DNA from: Owenia fusiformis
Lineage: Eukaryota > Annelida > Polychaeta > Sabellida > Oweniidae
Length of the DNA stretch: 64,000 nucleotides
Assembly (NCBI GenBank): GCA_903813345.2
Contig: CAIIXF020000002.1
Location: 23,388,455-23,452,454 of the forward strand
Direction: 5' to 3'
Part shown: positions 38,494 through 48,785 of the stretch, one piece after another
How positions within the stretch are numbered: position 1 is the stretch's first letter
Layout of the letters: every line of letters starts with the position of its first letter
The notes under the pieces: model-generated
Database searches by the model: none
Told to the model about the DNA's origin: nothing
The model's input: the letters and a program-made list of their open reading frames with translations, nothing else
Made by a program: the position numbers and the translations under genes

Positions 38494-39315
38494 GGCTGGT
38501 ATCGAAATATTTGTCCGCTGTGACGGAGCATGCTATTTTTTATAAGAACACTAAGAATACTTCACAATTTATTTTTTAACTCATATGTTTCGTTATACCA
38601 TAGAAAATTACTTACTCCATGCAATGGATATATCATTTGCGGGTAACTTTAACTTCTGTTTGAAGTTCAATTACGCTGGGAAGAAAAGCTATTGAAAATG
38701 GCGCCGGAGTATCATACTTCAAAATGTACCATTTCTTGTTTAACTTTCTATTGGCACGATATAGTGACATGATAATATTTACACATGGTTTCAGCATAAC
38801 TAAGAAGGTATAGATGAGATGTTGATGTATTTGGTCTTTTTAACTCTTTTATAAAAAATAATTTTAAATTTTTCTGTCCGCTGTGACGGAGCGGTTGCAA
38901 ATGTGTACTGTGAAAATGCTCCGTCACAGCGGACAAAAAATATCAATATTATTTTTTATAAAAAAATAAAAAGACCCAATGCATTAATATCTCATTAATA
39001 CATTCAGAGTTATGTTATAAACATATGTTAATATTATCGTGTCACAATATCATGCCATTAAAAAGTTAAAAAAGAAATGGTACATTTTAGAGTGTGATCC
39101 TCTGGTGCCGTTTTCAATAGCTTTTACTCCTAGCGTTATCGGACATCAAACAGAAGTGACGGTTACCCGCAAATGATATATCCATTGCATGGAGTAAGTA
39201 ATTTTATTTGATATATCGAAACATATGAGTTAAAAAATAAATCGCGAAGCATTCTCAGTGTTTTTATGAAAAATGGCATGCTCCGTCACAGCGGACAAAT
39301 CTTTCGATACCAGCC
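38494..39315. mobile_element. 822-bp nested palindrome carrying four copies of a 17-bp motif
   Basis: The 17-mer gtccgctgtgacggagc occurs at 38513 and 38876 (plus) and, inverted, at 38918 and 39280. Each arm is about 362 bp between motifs, and the arms are inverted copies of each other (ttattttttaactcatatgt, actccatgcaatggatatat, aaaatgtaccatttctt). The inner motif pair forms a central hairpin with a 25-nt loop at 38905. Outer pairing extends to ggctggtatcgaaa/tttcgataccagcc. Direct repeats (aacacctcccaatctgaac / aacacctctcaatgtgaac) flank it. Short frames starting or ending in SAVTEH derive from the motif. Confidence 0.88.
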
Positions 39316-39499
39316 TGTGATGTTAAAAGATCTTAAAATATGAACACCTCTCAATGTGAACAGTGAACAGTCATATTTCTATTTATAAACTTAACCTGTC
39401 CAATCTGAAGAGTTTTCACAAAATATTACATGTTTAGCTCTCTTTTAGTAGCGACGTCAAACGAATGCAAATGGTGACAAAGGTAGCTCAAATTATTAG

Positions 39500-39850
39500 A
39501 CACTGTTGTATCATAACATCATGCGTTAGTAAAGGCTCTCTATCATAATGTATTAAATGTAATTTACTTATAGAAATCCTGCGTTAGAAAAGGCTCCCTA
39601 TATATTAAATATAGCTTACTTATATAAGTCATTCGTTAGTTAAGGCTCACTTTATGTTAAATGTAGCTTAAGTTTTCAAAATATTGCGTTCGTTAAGGCT
39701 CTTTATATATTAAATTGAGGTTATCAAAACCTGCGTTAGTAAAGGCTCTCTTTATATTAAATGAAACTTTTTATTTAATGTCTATTCAACCTGCGTCTCT
39801 AGATCTTATTTATTCGAACGCTGCGTGCGTAAGAGGGCTTTTTATTTTAT
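39500..39850. repeat. Degenerate tandem repeat, about 47-60-bp unit, about six copies
   Basis: cctgcgttagtaaaggctct followed by atattaaatgtagctta recurs from 39523, 39581, 39633, 39686 and 39733, with two weak copies after that. Confidence 0.8.
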
Positions 39851-40983
39851 TTCCAGGGGCTGATGAGCAAAGGCGAAATAAAGTTTAGATAAAATATAAT
39901 GATGATCTTAATTTGAAAGCAAAAGTATAGTATCGATTTTGTGCTCTAAGAATAAGAGTCTTGTTTGCATTATCTTTCAAATGTGGCCATGAATTACGTG
40001 ACTTGTGTTTCAATGTAGCATACTAATAATTGTATACTTTGTCATCCAGTTAGCCTATAAAACACTCGAAGTGTCAGCTCGATGGATCGCGAGCATGCCA
40101 CAATAGCCCAAGTGGCTAAGTATGCGTCTCTGGTACTTAAGGTTCTTTTCAGTTTTAATTGTCCCTTCAAAGTTTTCACCAGCGGTAGCTTGTTTTGAAT
40201 GTCATCTTTTCAAAAAGTAGTCGAAATAAGAAAAGAAATGATCATTGTATCAGGTAACAGATTTTAAGTTTCAATTTATTATTACTTTCCCACGCTAGTA
40301 TAAATCATTTCTGGTATCAGCAGCTGTCCTCAAGTCTTAATCCTTCAAAGAACAAAACATACCAACGATGTTTTTCTCACATTAAACGCCTAATAATAAG
40401 ATGCAATACAATAAAAATACAATAAAAAGGCTAATGACAACAATTTATAAGATGAAATCAATTTATTGTTTTCAAAAGATCACTGTTTAGATGTAAACAA
40501 CGCATAGGTCAATCAATCAATATAACCATCACAATCGTTTCATAAAACGTATCTGTTTACAGTAAAGAGTGTGACCTAGATCTAAACCAGGCGAGGGAAA
40601 AATTAATAGCCTAAAATTCATTTATTTATTTGGAAATTATGTTTTTGTTAATATGTCATAATTTGGTTGGGCACTTGGCTCGCTTGCCGTATGCCTGGCT
40701 ACGTCCGTGACAATTGTATTCGATTTCGTTGTTCGATTCAACTCCAGGGGTTTGTTGCTAATGACCATTTTTCACACAAAGCTAACCACTACCTCCAATC
40801 TCCCATGTGTGTAGATATTGGAATATTGAGGATACGTCAATGTGTTTTTTGTACGGGGATTTATCCTATGAATGCTTACTTAATATGTACCCTTCTTGTA
40901 AGAAGTTTCTGTTGTTTTATTGTGATGGCTTTTAGGGGTTGATGTGGTTCAAATATCAAGATGTTTTCTGTTCATCATTTCAG

Positions 40984-41111
40984 GGGCGACAACATGAATG
41001 GAACCGAAGACGTTAACTTAATGTCCAATAAAAACAACTCTACCAATGTATCAGCCATAATTGAAAATCTCCTACAGGGATACGATATACGACTTAGGCC
41101 ATATTTTGGAG
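40984..41111 (+). CDS. Exon 2 (N-terminal ligand-binding domain) of a GABA-A receptor beta-like subunit
   Basis: Seen: the acceptor ctgttcatcatttcag precedes base 40984 and the donor gtgagtaag follows base 41111. Entering in phase 2, the 128-bp exon encodes GDNMNGTEDVNLMSNKNNST and then NVSAIIENLLQGYDIRLRPYFG, and ends in phase 1. The Asn-rich segment has several N-X-S/T sites (NGT, NNS, NST, NVS) suited to glycosylation outside the cell. LLQGYDIRLRPYFG is the hallmark of the N-terminal helix and first strand of GABA-A receptor subunits (beta-type: LLxGYDIRLRPxFGG). Known: these subunits assemble as pentameric chloride channels gated by GABA, and the exon boundary just after the FG of this motif is conserved in the family. 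A longer open frame overlaps it in another register, but only this frame has the motif, the splice sites and compatible phases. A glycine-receptor or GluCl assignment fits less well because both differ at IRLRP and in the next exon. Confidence 0.93.
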
Positions 41112-41575
41112 GTGAGTAAGAAATACGTTATTAAGTTTTACATTAAAGACACAATCTTGAGTGCAATCCCAAAAGATAGTAGCCTGGGTGTAGTTCTAAA
41201 GAAGATGAAGCTATCTTTTAAGAAGCTAAGTCAAACGAATGCGATTGAGAAGGGTAGAAATATGAATACCGTTCCTCAGAAATTATCCTCAGAATCTATT
41301 TCGTGGATTTTTCCAAATTCTTCGTATAGGTGTTCTGTTACAGAGTTCAGTGAAGCTACCCCCCCCCCTCAAGTGTACATTATACACAAGGAATAATATG
41401 GCACATTCGGTCGAATAAAATTTAAGTTTAGCTTATTTAGTTCAACATCGACATGACCTTTTTATTTTTAATAGGGATGTTAAGTCTGTATACACGTACC
41501 TGTTGCATATTTAGAAAACATCCAGATCACGTAACAAAATATTGATCTTGATAGACGCCAGGCTATTTATTTTTG

Positions 41576-41600
41576 CGATCTCTCTCTCTCTCTCTCTTTT
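41576..41600. repeat. CT microsatellite
   Basis: Uninterrupted ct dinucleotides of roughly 20 bases after ttgcgat, followed by a short inverted gagaggagag. Confidence 0.85.
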
Positions 41601-42329
41601 ATGAGAGGAGAGGTTTAGACTCTTTGTACATTTGCTGTACATGTAAATGATGGGATGCAACTGTTTAGCCTTGGAGACTTTATATTCAGTGGCAAAAATG
41701 CCGGATATTGTACTTTGCTTTAAGAATTGTCAGATTAAGTCTAATGATAAAATCAGATATTACTTCATGGAGGCGGACTGTTTTTTCTGTAAATCAATGT
41801 TATTTATAAGGTTAGATTGTTCCTTATTTAACACAATATTGAAAGAACAAAAACAATTTGACAATAACATCAATGGCAATAAACACTTCTTTCTTCATAT
41901 TACTTCCTCCATTAATTTATAGATCAATCCTTGTACAAATTGGCTCCCATCTGGAAGGGAGAATCAAGTATGTTTAGATGATAGATTCGTCAAGTTAATA
42001 TACCAGAAATGTAAACAGATATTGGGGGAATATGTTTGTTGTAGTTAGTGTAATCTTCTATATCCCTTCTTAGACACGAAGAACCAGACTGAGCCATCCG
42101 GTGTTTTTTGCATTTTGACAGGAAATCCTATAATAAATAAAATGTTACATCTTTGAAGGAATGTGCTCAGTGCCTAACATTCCCAATTCAGAAAAGATAT
42201 CACAAATTTGTTTGACGATATACAGTCCCGGGTTTTTACTGTGGTGGGGGTTCAAAAGAACTATCCAGATTTATCGTAATATGAGAAATAATCGTTATAA
42301 AGAAATAACTTAGTAGACGATATAAGATA

Positions 42330-42515
42330 GTAGACCAAATGTGAAATAGTGACCAATTAAAATAGGAGACTTAATGTGAAATAGTGACCAAATAAAATAG
42401 GAGACTAAATGTGAAATAGTGACCAAATAAAAAATGAGACTAAATGTGAAATAGTGACCAAATAAAATAGTAGACCAAATGTGAAATAGTGACCAGATAA
42501 AATAGGATAATCAAA
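42330..42515. repeat. Tandem array, 35-bp unit, five copies
   Basis: gtgaaatagtgaccaaataa followed by aataggagactaaat repeats exactly every 35 bp at 42341, 42376, 42411, 42446 and 42481. Related gaaatagt...gacc fragments continue to about 42620. Confidence 0.93.
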
Positions 42516-42605
42516 TAGTGTTCCGATTGAAATAGCAGTTAAAATGAAATAATCGACCAAATTAAGTAGCAGACCAAATTAAGTAGAAGGCCCAATGAAA
42601 CAGTG

Positions 42606-42985
42606 GGCCAATTCAAATAGTGTGTCAAATGAAATAGTAAATCCAATACTTTTAGTTCCGTATTGCCTATTCTTACTCGTTGCCAAATGAAATAGTCGAC
42701 CAAAGTAAGTAGTGTATCAAATGAAATAGTAGACCCAATGCATCTAGTTCCGGTTTTGCTTATTCTAACTCGTTACTAGATTAAAGTGACCAAAGTATAT
42801 AAGTAGTGTATCAAATGAAATAGTAGACCCAATGCATCTAGTTCCGGTTTTGCTTATTCTAACTCGTTACTAGATTAAAGTGACCAAAGTATATAATTAA
42901 GTAGTGTATCAAATGAAATAGTAGACCCAATACATCTAGTTCCAGCTTTGCTTATTCTAACTCGTTACTAGATTATAGTGACCAT
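42606..42985. repeat. Tandem array, about 94-98-bp unit, about four copies
   Basis: agtgtatcaaatgaaatagt, agacccaatgcatctagttc and tattctaactcgttactaga repeat at 42711, 42805 and 42903, with a diverged first copy at about 42612. The gaaatagtagacc part relates it to the neighbouring 35-bp array. Confidence 0.9.
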
Positions 42986-43439
42986 ATAACTTTGCTTTAT
43001 GATGGAAGCAAATTGACGTCTCATTGCTATTATGGTAGTCTTAAATGCTCCATGTGCTGTATATATGTCTCTGGTGCAGTGAGATACCATTGGAATTGGT
43101 CTGCGTCTTATCAATCCTTCAGCCTCGCATATAGATTTCTTTTGATTGTACATATTCGAATCATGATTGGATGCCTTTATTTCAAGATCAAAACCCAGCG
43201 TTACTATTTATCTGTATATCCTGGCTGTGATCCCTAAGGTAACGTAGCGTGATAACAACAAACGAGCGTCTGAAAACACATGTATACCTAGTTAATCACC
43301 AAGTTACTGCTAATTAGTCTTTTTAGAACTTGAATAGAATTATGTTACATCTTCAATACTTTAGATTGTCTCGTGACAAATATCATGCATTTACAGAGAT
43401 TCCTGTGTTTGCTCAAGATTGTTAAGACAAATATGCATT

Positions 43440-43744
43440 CAAGGAGGATTGGCTCCCAGAGTGCACCACCGATATTCTGTCCCATATATGGGTATGTCGT
43501 AATACAAAATTCGAATTCAAACAGCCGCCATTTTGTTCACTTCAACATTTAAATCGTGAATTTTGGTCTTATTTCCAAACGAAAAATTCCAAAACTCACA
43601 AGAAATGATCGAGATATTGGTTCGAATCTTTTGAACTGTTTATTTTGAATTTATAGTCGGTTTTAATTTCAGAAAATAACGACATTTCGACGTTTTCATT
43701 GTTGGAAAATATCGAGTTTCGATCCTGGGAGCCAATCCTCCTTG
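43440..43744. mobile_element. MITE family M1, copy B (305 bp, identical to copy A)
   Basis: Same perfect 20-bp terminal inverted repeats as copy A. Perfect 9-bp target duplication atatgcatt (43431-43439 and 43745-43753). Inserted in intron 2 of the receptor gene in the same orientation as copy A at 25.1 kb. Confidence 0.96.
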
Positions 43745-44590
43745 ATATGCATTAATTAACAATTAATGGACGTCCTTGTTTCAGTAGCCCCACATCGATG
43801 AATATCTCAACAGTTTCTAAGTGGTGGGAAAATGTTACTAGGTAGTGTTTCTTTGTACATAAGATTATTTTTTGGATGCTGGGGGTTTTGCTTTAAGACC
43901 GGTTGTTTCATTTCTATCTGTTTTATGTCTTTACCCTAGTGACACTTGTACTACATTCACTTAATGAATATGCAAGATGCGAGCCCAGCGTTCATTTCAT
44001 TATCTAGACTGAATCATCATTATCTCCACGTCGTATTGAACCCTAGACGCAACGAGGTGCAACCGTGTATATACAACTTTGATGAAGCTTAATTACCTAT
44101 TCCTTGTCAAACAAAGTCGTATCAATTTGTAGGATATGTAAGCTCCTGGATGTTACTTGTATTATCTTCTAATACGAACATCACTGTAATGTTCCTTTGT
44201 GATTTACAATTGTTTTTGGCAAGCAGCTGATTATTCGTCGCTTGTTAAATTCAAAATTTAGATCGTAAGGAGTCACTGGTATGAATGAATGAGATATAAG
44301 CCTACTTAATTAGACAAATCACATGAGTTCGATTCCCATTTTCGATTCATTTTTTGCAATTCAATTATCTGGATTCACACATATCAAAAACAACACAAAG
44401 TATATGATACATAGGAATTAAACTGGTAGCCTTTGCACTAACTTAAGGTTTTAGCATGACCCGGATAACAAGAAGATCACTCCAAAAATATTGAGCCCTG
44501 GATATTGGTCACAAATTTGAATCATGCTCTTGTGTTCATTATTGAGTTATAAGGAACAGTAAATTAGCGAACGATTTGGTTGAAAGCATC

Positions 44591-44662
44591 ATCTGAATGC
44601 AGGGTTCCAGAATCATACACAAAGTACCTTCTTGTGTATGATTCTGGAACCCTGCGTTCGGA
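44591..44662. ncRNA. Long near-perfect hairpin (stem 28-32 bp, 9-nt loop), possible small-RNA precursor
   Basis: gcagggttccagaatcatac + acaa (44599-44622) is the exact reverse complement of 44632-44655, with loop agtaccttc. Pairing extends outward through gaat/gttc and tct/gga using G-U pairs. Size is close to a miRNA or hairpin-siRNA precursor. The absence of bulges fits a recent inverted duplication or tiny fold-back element at least as well. It lies inside intron 2. Confidence 0.35.
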
Positions 44663-47169
44663 GGATGGGATGAACGTATTAGTGTACCTTTAAGTTGATG
44701 TATTGGCTCATGTTTTATAAATATAAGTTATTTTGATCGCGTCACTGCATTCGCTTAATTGTTTAGAGAAATTCCACAATTCGTTAAGGAAACATTTACG
44801 ACAAAGAAACAGATTTTCATTGATTGTCACTGTATTCTGCAGATTGTATCGATAAATTCATCAACCCCCTGCATTGGGAAGGAAGAAGAATAATCGAATC
44901 AAGTCATTTTTTCTAGAATCCTTAATGATATCATCAAAAAAAGAAAACTTTTTGTTTTAAAAAAAGTTGCTCACCGCGTGTTCAAATCTAAATTACGTTC
45001 GGTAAAACCTAGAATGAAAATATTTTTGAAATGGTAAGCAAATCATTAATGAAAGGAGGCCGTTGAAGTAATAATTTAGAGTCGGACAGCCACTTGACAT
45101 ATTTTTGAAGGGAAATAAAAAAATCCATTTTTGCTCTTGTAAAGTCAGGATCGTCCCGCTGGCTGTATAGACACCAAAAACAAACATCATTGATTTCCTG
45201 CAAGAAGACAGGATATTGAATCATGGGACGAAAAAGTGTGCCTTTATAATGAGTAATTTTATTAACTGCGTTTATCAATGAATCTATAAAGTTTATCCAA
45301 AGTTATATTATACCATATACTCGTATATATGTGTATATCAATGACTATATTTGCTGATATATTAGCTTATACCATATCATAGAAGAGAGGAATACTTCTT
45401 CGGTTGTATGTCATCTGATGCAGCATAACATATTGAAATTGTTTGGCACCATATAGAATACTCCCGTGATATTCGATCAAAAATGAAATTGTGCAGATTA
45501 AAAAGCTAGTGGTCAAACATATCTTATGACTATCAGGTGAATTACTGTTTCTAGATGATTTTTATCAAACAAGTGCAGTCATGTGTACCATGTATAATAC
45601 ACAAATGCACTATGAAGGCATGTTTAAACAAGTCTGAACGGGTTTGGACAAGTCCAAACAGGTGTAATCAAATATTGACCTGTTAGTCAGGGATGTGATG
45701 TATGTGATCAGCAGGACATCTCAAAACGAAATGCACGTACTCTCCAAACTGTCCAGACTTAATGTATTAATGCATGCTATATGCTGGGATAACACTAACG
45801 AGTATATTGTAGATAAAGTTAATATAGGTAGCTTTTACCCATGCCCTTGTATGGTAAATATACCGTAGGGCCAGCGACTAGATCAGAGGGAGTACTAGTT
45901 TGTCGGGAAACCAGTTACCAAGTATATCACCATGCTCAAACATGTAGATATCACGTGCTCATATCATGTTCAAACGTGTAGATTGATGTATGAGTCTCGT
46001 TGTAGGAATGTCTGAGTCCTCCAAGAGGGTATCACGGTTAATAGTGTTTGTTCGATCAATGTTACGCTGCTCTTCCCGTTTGCTATGTTTACATTTCCTT
46101 TTATGTGAATAATGCTTCAGAACTCTTGTTACGCCTTTGGTTATTTTAGATTTGTTTTAAAACAATGAGAAAAAATGATGATAATGATTGTTCCCGTTAC
46201 CATAGGCTTAAACACTGATGTGGTTACATCTCGATTGAATGAGTACATGCATAATCAAGGTGAATCCGGGTCTTGTAAAGAGGACTGAAATCTATGGGAA
46301 TCGTAACGATCCATCTTGGATACTTGACTCAAGTTGGAGCTTTTCAGCTATCCTAAACTTCTTAAATCTATAGATTTTAGGAAGCTGATTTTGCCCTAAG
46401 ATCTCCCAGATGAGTCTGGATAAGATCTTAGCACCAATGGGAAAACATGTAAAAAACTCCTTGACCGATGAAAGAATTAGTGAAACCCTTACCAGCCAGT
46501 ATGGTCTACAACGACAAACCAGATTTCATTTGCGATAGAAGCATAATCAAATATGGGTATTTGGATAATATGAATTCAAGTGTGTTTTATTCGATGCACT
46601 CCAGACTGATGAAGTTAATTTCTCCGAAATGAATTACGAGTCCATGGTTGTACATGATATTGACCTTGGAACAGCCTGAATACGAATGATTGCTTTTGTA
46701 TCTAGCAAGGTGGTTTTATAATTTGGAAAGGATCCCTATTTAGTAAAGCCAGATCCAGCGAAGATAAATCAGTCACTAAAAATTAAATTAAAACATATTG
46801 GGGAAATAAAAAAGATGGAAGAAAGACAATGGAAAGGAGAGAACATGGGGCCATATACGTACCTACATCATGCTTAGATTAAGAGAATTCTACGACTAGA
46901 AAGATGCCATGGTTTGGCATCGAGCTGGGTGGTTCTCATTTGGGAGACAACCGTATTGATGTGGTTACTTATATTGTGACATAGTATGGTCTCTAGACTA
47001 ATCCAACCAACCAACCCTTTTTGAGAACCAACTCACGATTCTTGCCCAGTGTGTAAATAGCAGTTCATTAAATAGGACAGGATCCTGATAATTAACCTAC
47101 ATTAACTCACGTGTCTGGCAATGATGATCGATCCATGGGAAATCTTCATAAAAATATCATATTTTGTAA

Positions 47170-47316
47170 ACTACTTGCCTTATAAAGTATGATAGCTTCA
47201 CCGTCTACAGCTTTTATCCTGCCGCAGATGCTCAATACACGTATACGTTTGCTGAGAATGGTGACAAAAACTTGAGGACAATCGACCCAATTATTAGCAG
47301 GAATGTGAGCTTTTGA
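47170..47316 (+). other. Open 48-codon segment, product unknown
   Basis: Open from after a TAA at 47167 to a TGA at 47314, including YDSFTVYSFYPAADAQYTYT and AENGDKNLRTIDPIISRN. Codon composition is protein-like. It has no ATG and no clear acceptor, and it is short. It could be a relic of a coding element next to R1 copy 7. Confidence 0.15.
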
Positions 47317-47519
47317 CGCCCAAAATTACTCCAGGCATACTAATAGATTTTCGGCTACAGAAAAAATGTTTCTCAAATTTTCATCTGAACAAAACTGCCA
47401 AAAGAAGGAAATTAAGAAAATTCCAATCACCGTAAAAAGGAAATATCCCCATTGAGGTCTAAAAAATTGAAGTGACTGCATATGCAAACTGAAATATTCG
47501 GACTCTTCCTTTGGTTTTA

Positions 47520-47940
47520 GGATCATCTTCCCGGATGACAAACAAATATGTAATACCCAAATGGAAAAGGACCAAAAGACTATTACAGCACAGCAAGAAA
47601 AAGAGAACATCAGAGAGAATATATTAGTCATAAGGGAACATACTCCAACTATCCCAAACCATAATCTAACGTGAAAAGAAATAAGGTCTAAAAAAGTCCT
47701 CCCACCATTCAAGAATCAAAATCCAAGACACAAAGGGACATTATCTACATTTAAATTATAACAATACATGTTGGATAATAAACTTAAAATTGATAGCAGA
47801 TACTCATAACATCAAAAATAGTTACTATAGTAGATACTAGTACTTATAAAAAGTCTCAAATGATGTGGGATAGCCGGAATCCTGTCTCCAAGCCCATAAG
47901 CATATCAAAGGGCCAACATCCCATCCGCAACATCTAATAC
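47520..47940. repeat. Dispersed repeat family R1, copy 7 (long form)
   Basis: Blocks acccaaatggaaaaggacca, tatcccaaaccataatctaa, cgtgaaaagaaataaggtct, tcctcccaccattcaagaat and aaagggacatt are followed by a tail matching copy 3 (aattgatagcagatactcat, tctcaaatgatgtgggatag, gcatatcaaagggccaacat). The minus-strand frame 47326-47712 runs through it. Confidence 0.7.
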
Positions 47941-48785
47941 AAGTGTAAATCACGAAATAGCTGTTGGATCGTTATATCATACAGCAACTTACAGTACAAC
48001 GAAGTTGTACAGATATATAATCCGTTTTGCCATTAATAATATAACCAAATCTAAATAACCAATTTTGAAAAGTCAAACCCCAAATGATTATTCTATCAAA
48101 GATCAGATTATATATTGGTGATTAGGTACACGCATTAATTGTGATGAATATGAAAGTGACCGACCTTCGACCTGTGCGAGCAATAAATATATTTTACATT
48201 CGTCTCAAAGGACTTGATATGCAAAGACCTTTGTCAATGTACGGGGATTACTTGATTTACCATTTGCATCCACGAGCCAAAATAGAATGAAAAAAGCACT
48301 GAATCATATCAATTCAATTTCTGGTTTTTGACTGAAACGTCTACATTGTATTTTCCATAAACTGTTAACACAGATCATTTCATTATTCTATTGAGAATAT
48401 GCGGATATTGGCCAGAACATTGATGCCTGGAGAGTTTGTGAGAATATATACATCATCGACCATTAAGTCTGATTATAGTTGAGCCCAGATGGAATATTGT
48501 AGAATAATATCAATAAAACCAGTTACTTGTATGTGATGTGTAATCTAGAATGAGTTATGGCGTTCTTAAATTAACGGCTTCAAATGAATGGTTCTCATGA
48601 TTAGAAAACATTCTTAAAAGGCACATTGAGTGAAGAGAAATAGAGTTGAGAATTGGTAATCAGAATAAAACATACATCTACAATCTAATACCATATTTTG
48701 CAATAAAGAACACAAGATAACATGTTAGTATCCATATTGCGTCTATCAGAACTATTCTTCGATATCCAACAATGAACTCAAATTG

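Larger units (their letters stand above)
28641..40983 (+). other. Intron 1 of the GABA-A receptor beta-like gene (12.3 kb)
   Basis: Bounded by gtaagtat and catttcag. It contains a 33-bp tandem array, a TA-flanked 875-bp palindrome, a partial dispersed repeat at 32130-32345, a hAT-like MITE, a 141-bp hairpin MITE, an 822-bp nested palindrome and a degenerate tandem array at 39500-39850, each listed separately. In 29850-32130 and 33245-37680 I see only AT-rich sequence with scattered short frames (for example 30257-30562 and minus-strand 35825-36136) that have no recognisable product. Confidence 0.75.

Noticed and set aside
40080-40140. Possible tRNA-like box A (agcccaagtggctaag)
   Set aside because: No box B at the right distance and no cloverleaf pairing.
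41061-41396. 111-codon plus-strand frame overlapping exon 2
   Set aside because: It is in a different register from the receptor exon and runs through the splice donor into the intron.
42330-42515. Regularly spaced repeats that might suggest a CRISPR array
   Set aside because: The whole 35-bp unit repeats without unique spacers, and the DNA is eukaryotic.
44270-44350. Possible tRNA (box B-like gagttcgattccc)
   Set aside because: No convincing box A or acceptor stem upstream.
47326-47712. 128-codon minus-strand hydrophobic frame resembling a membrane protein
   Set aside because: Much of it is the reverse translation of dispersed repeat R1, which gives similar hydrophobic frames at 4357-4668 and 8941-9216.
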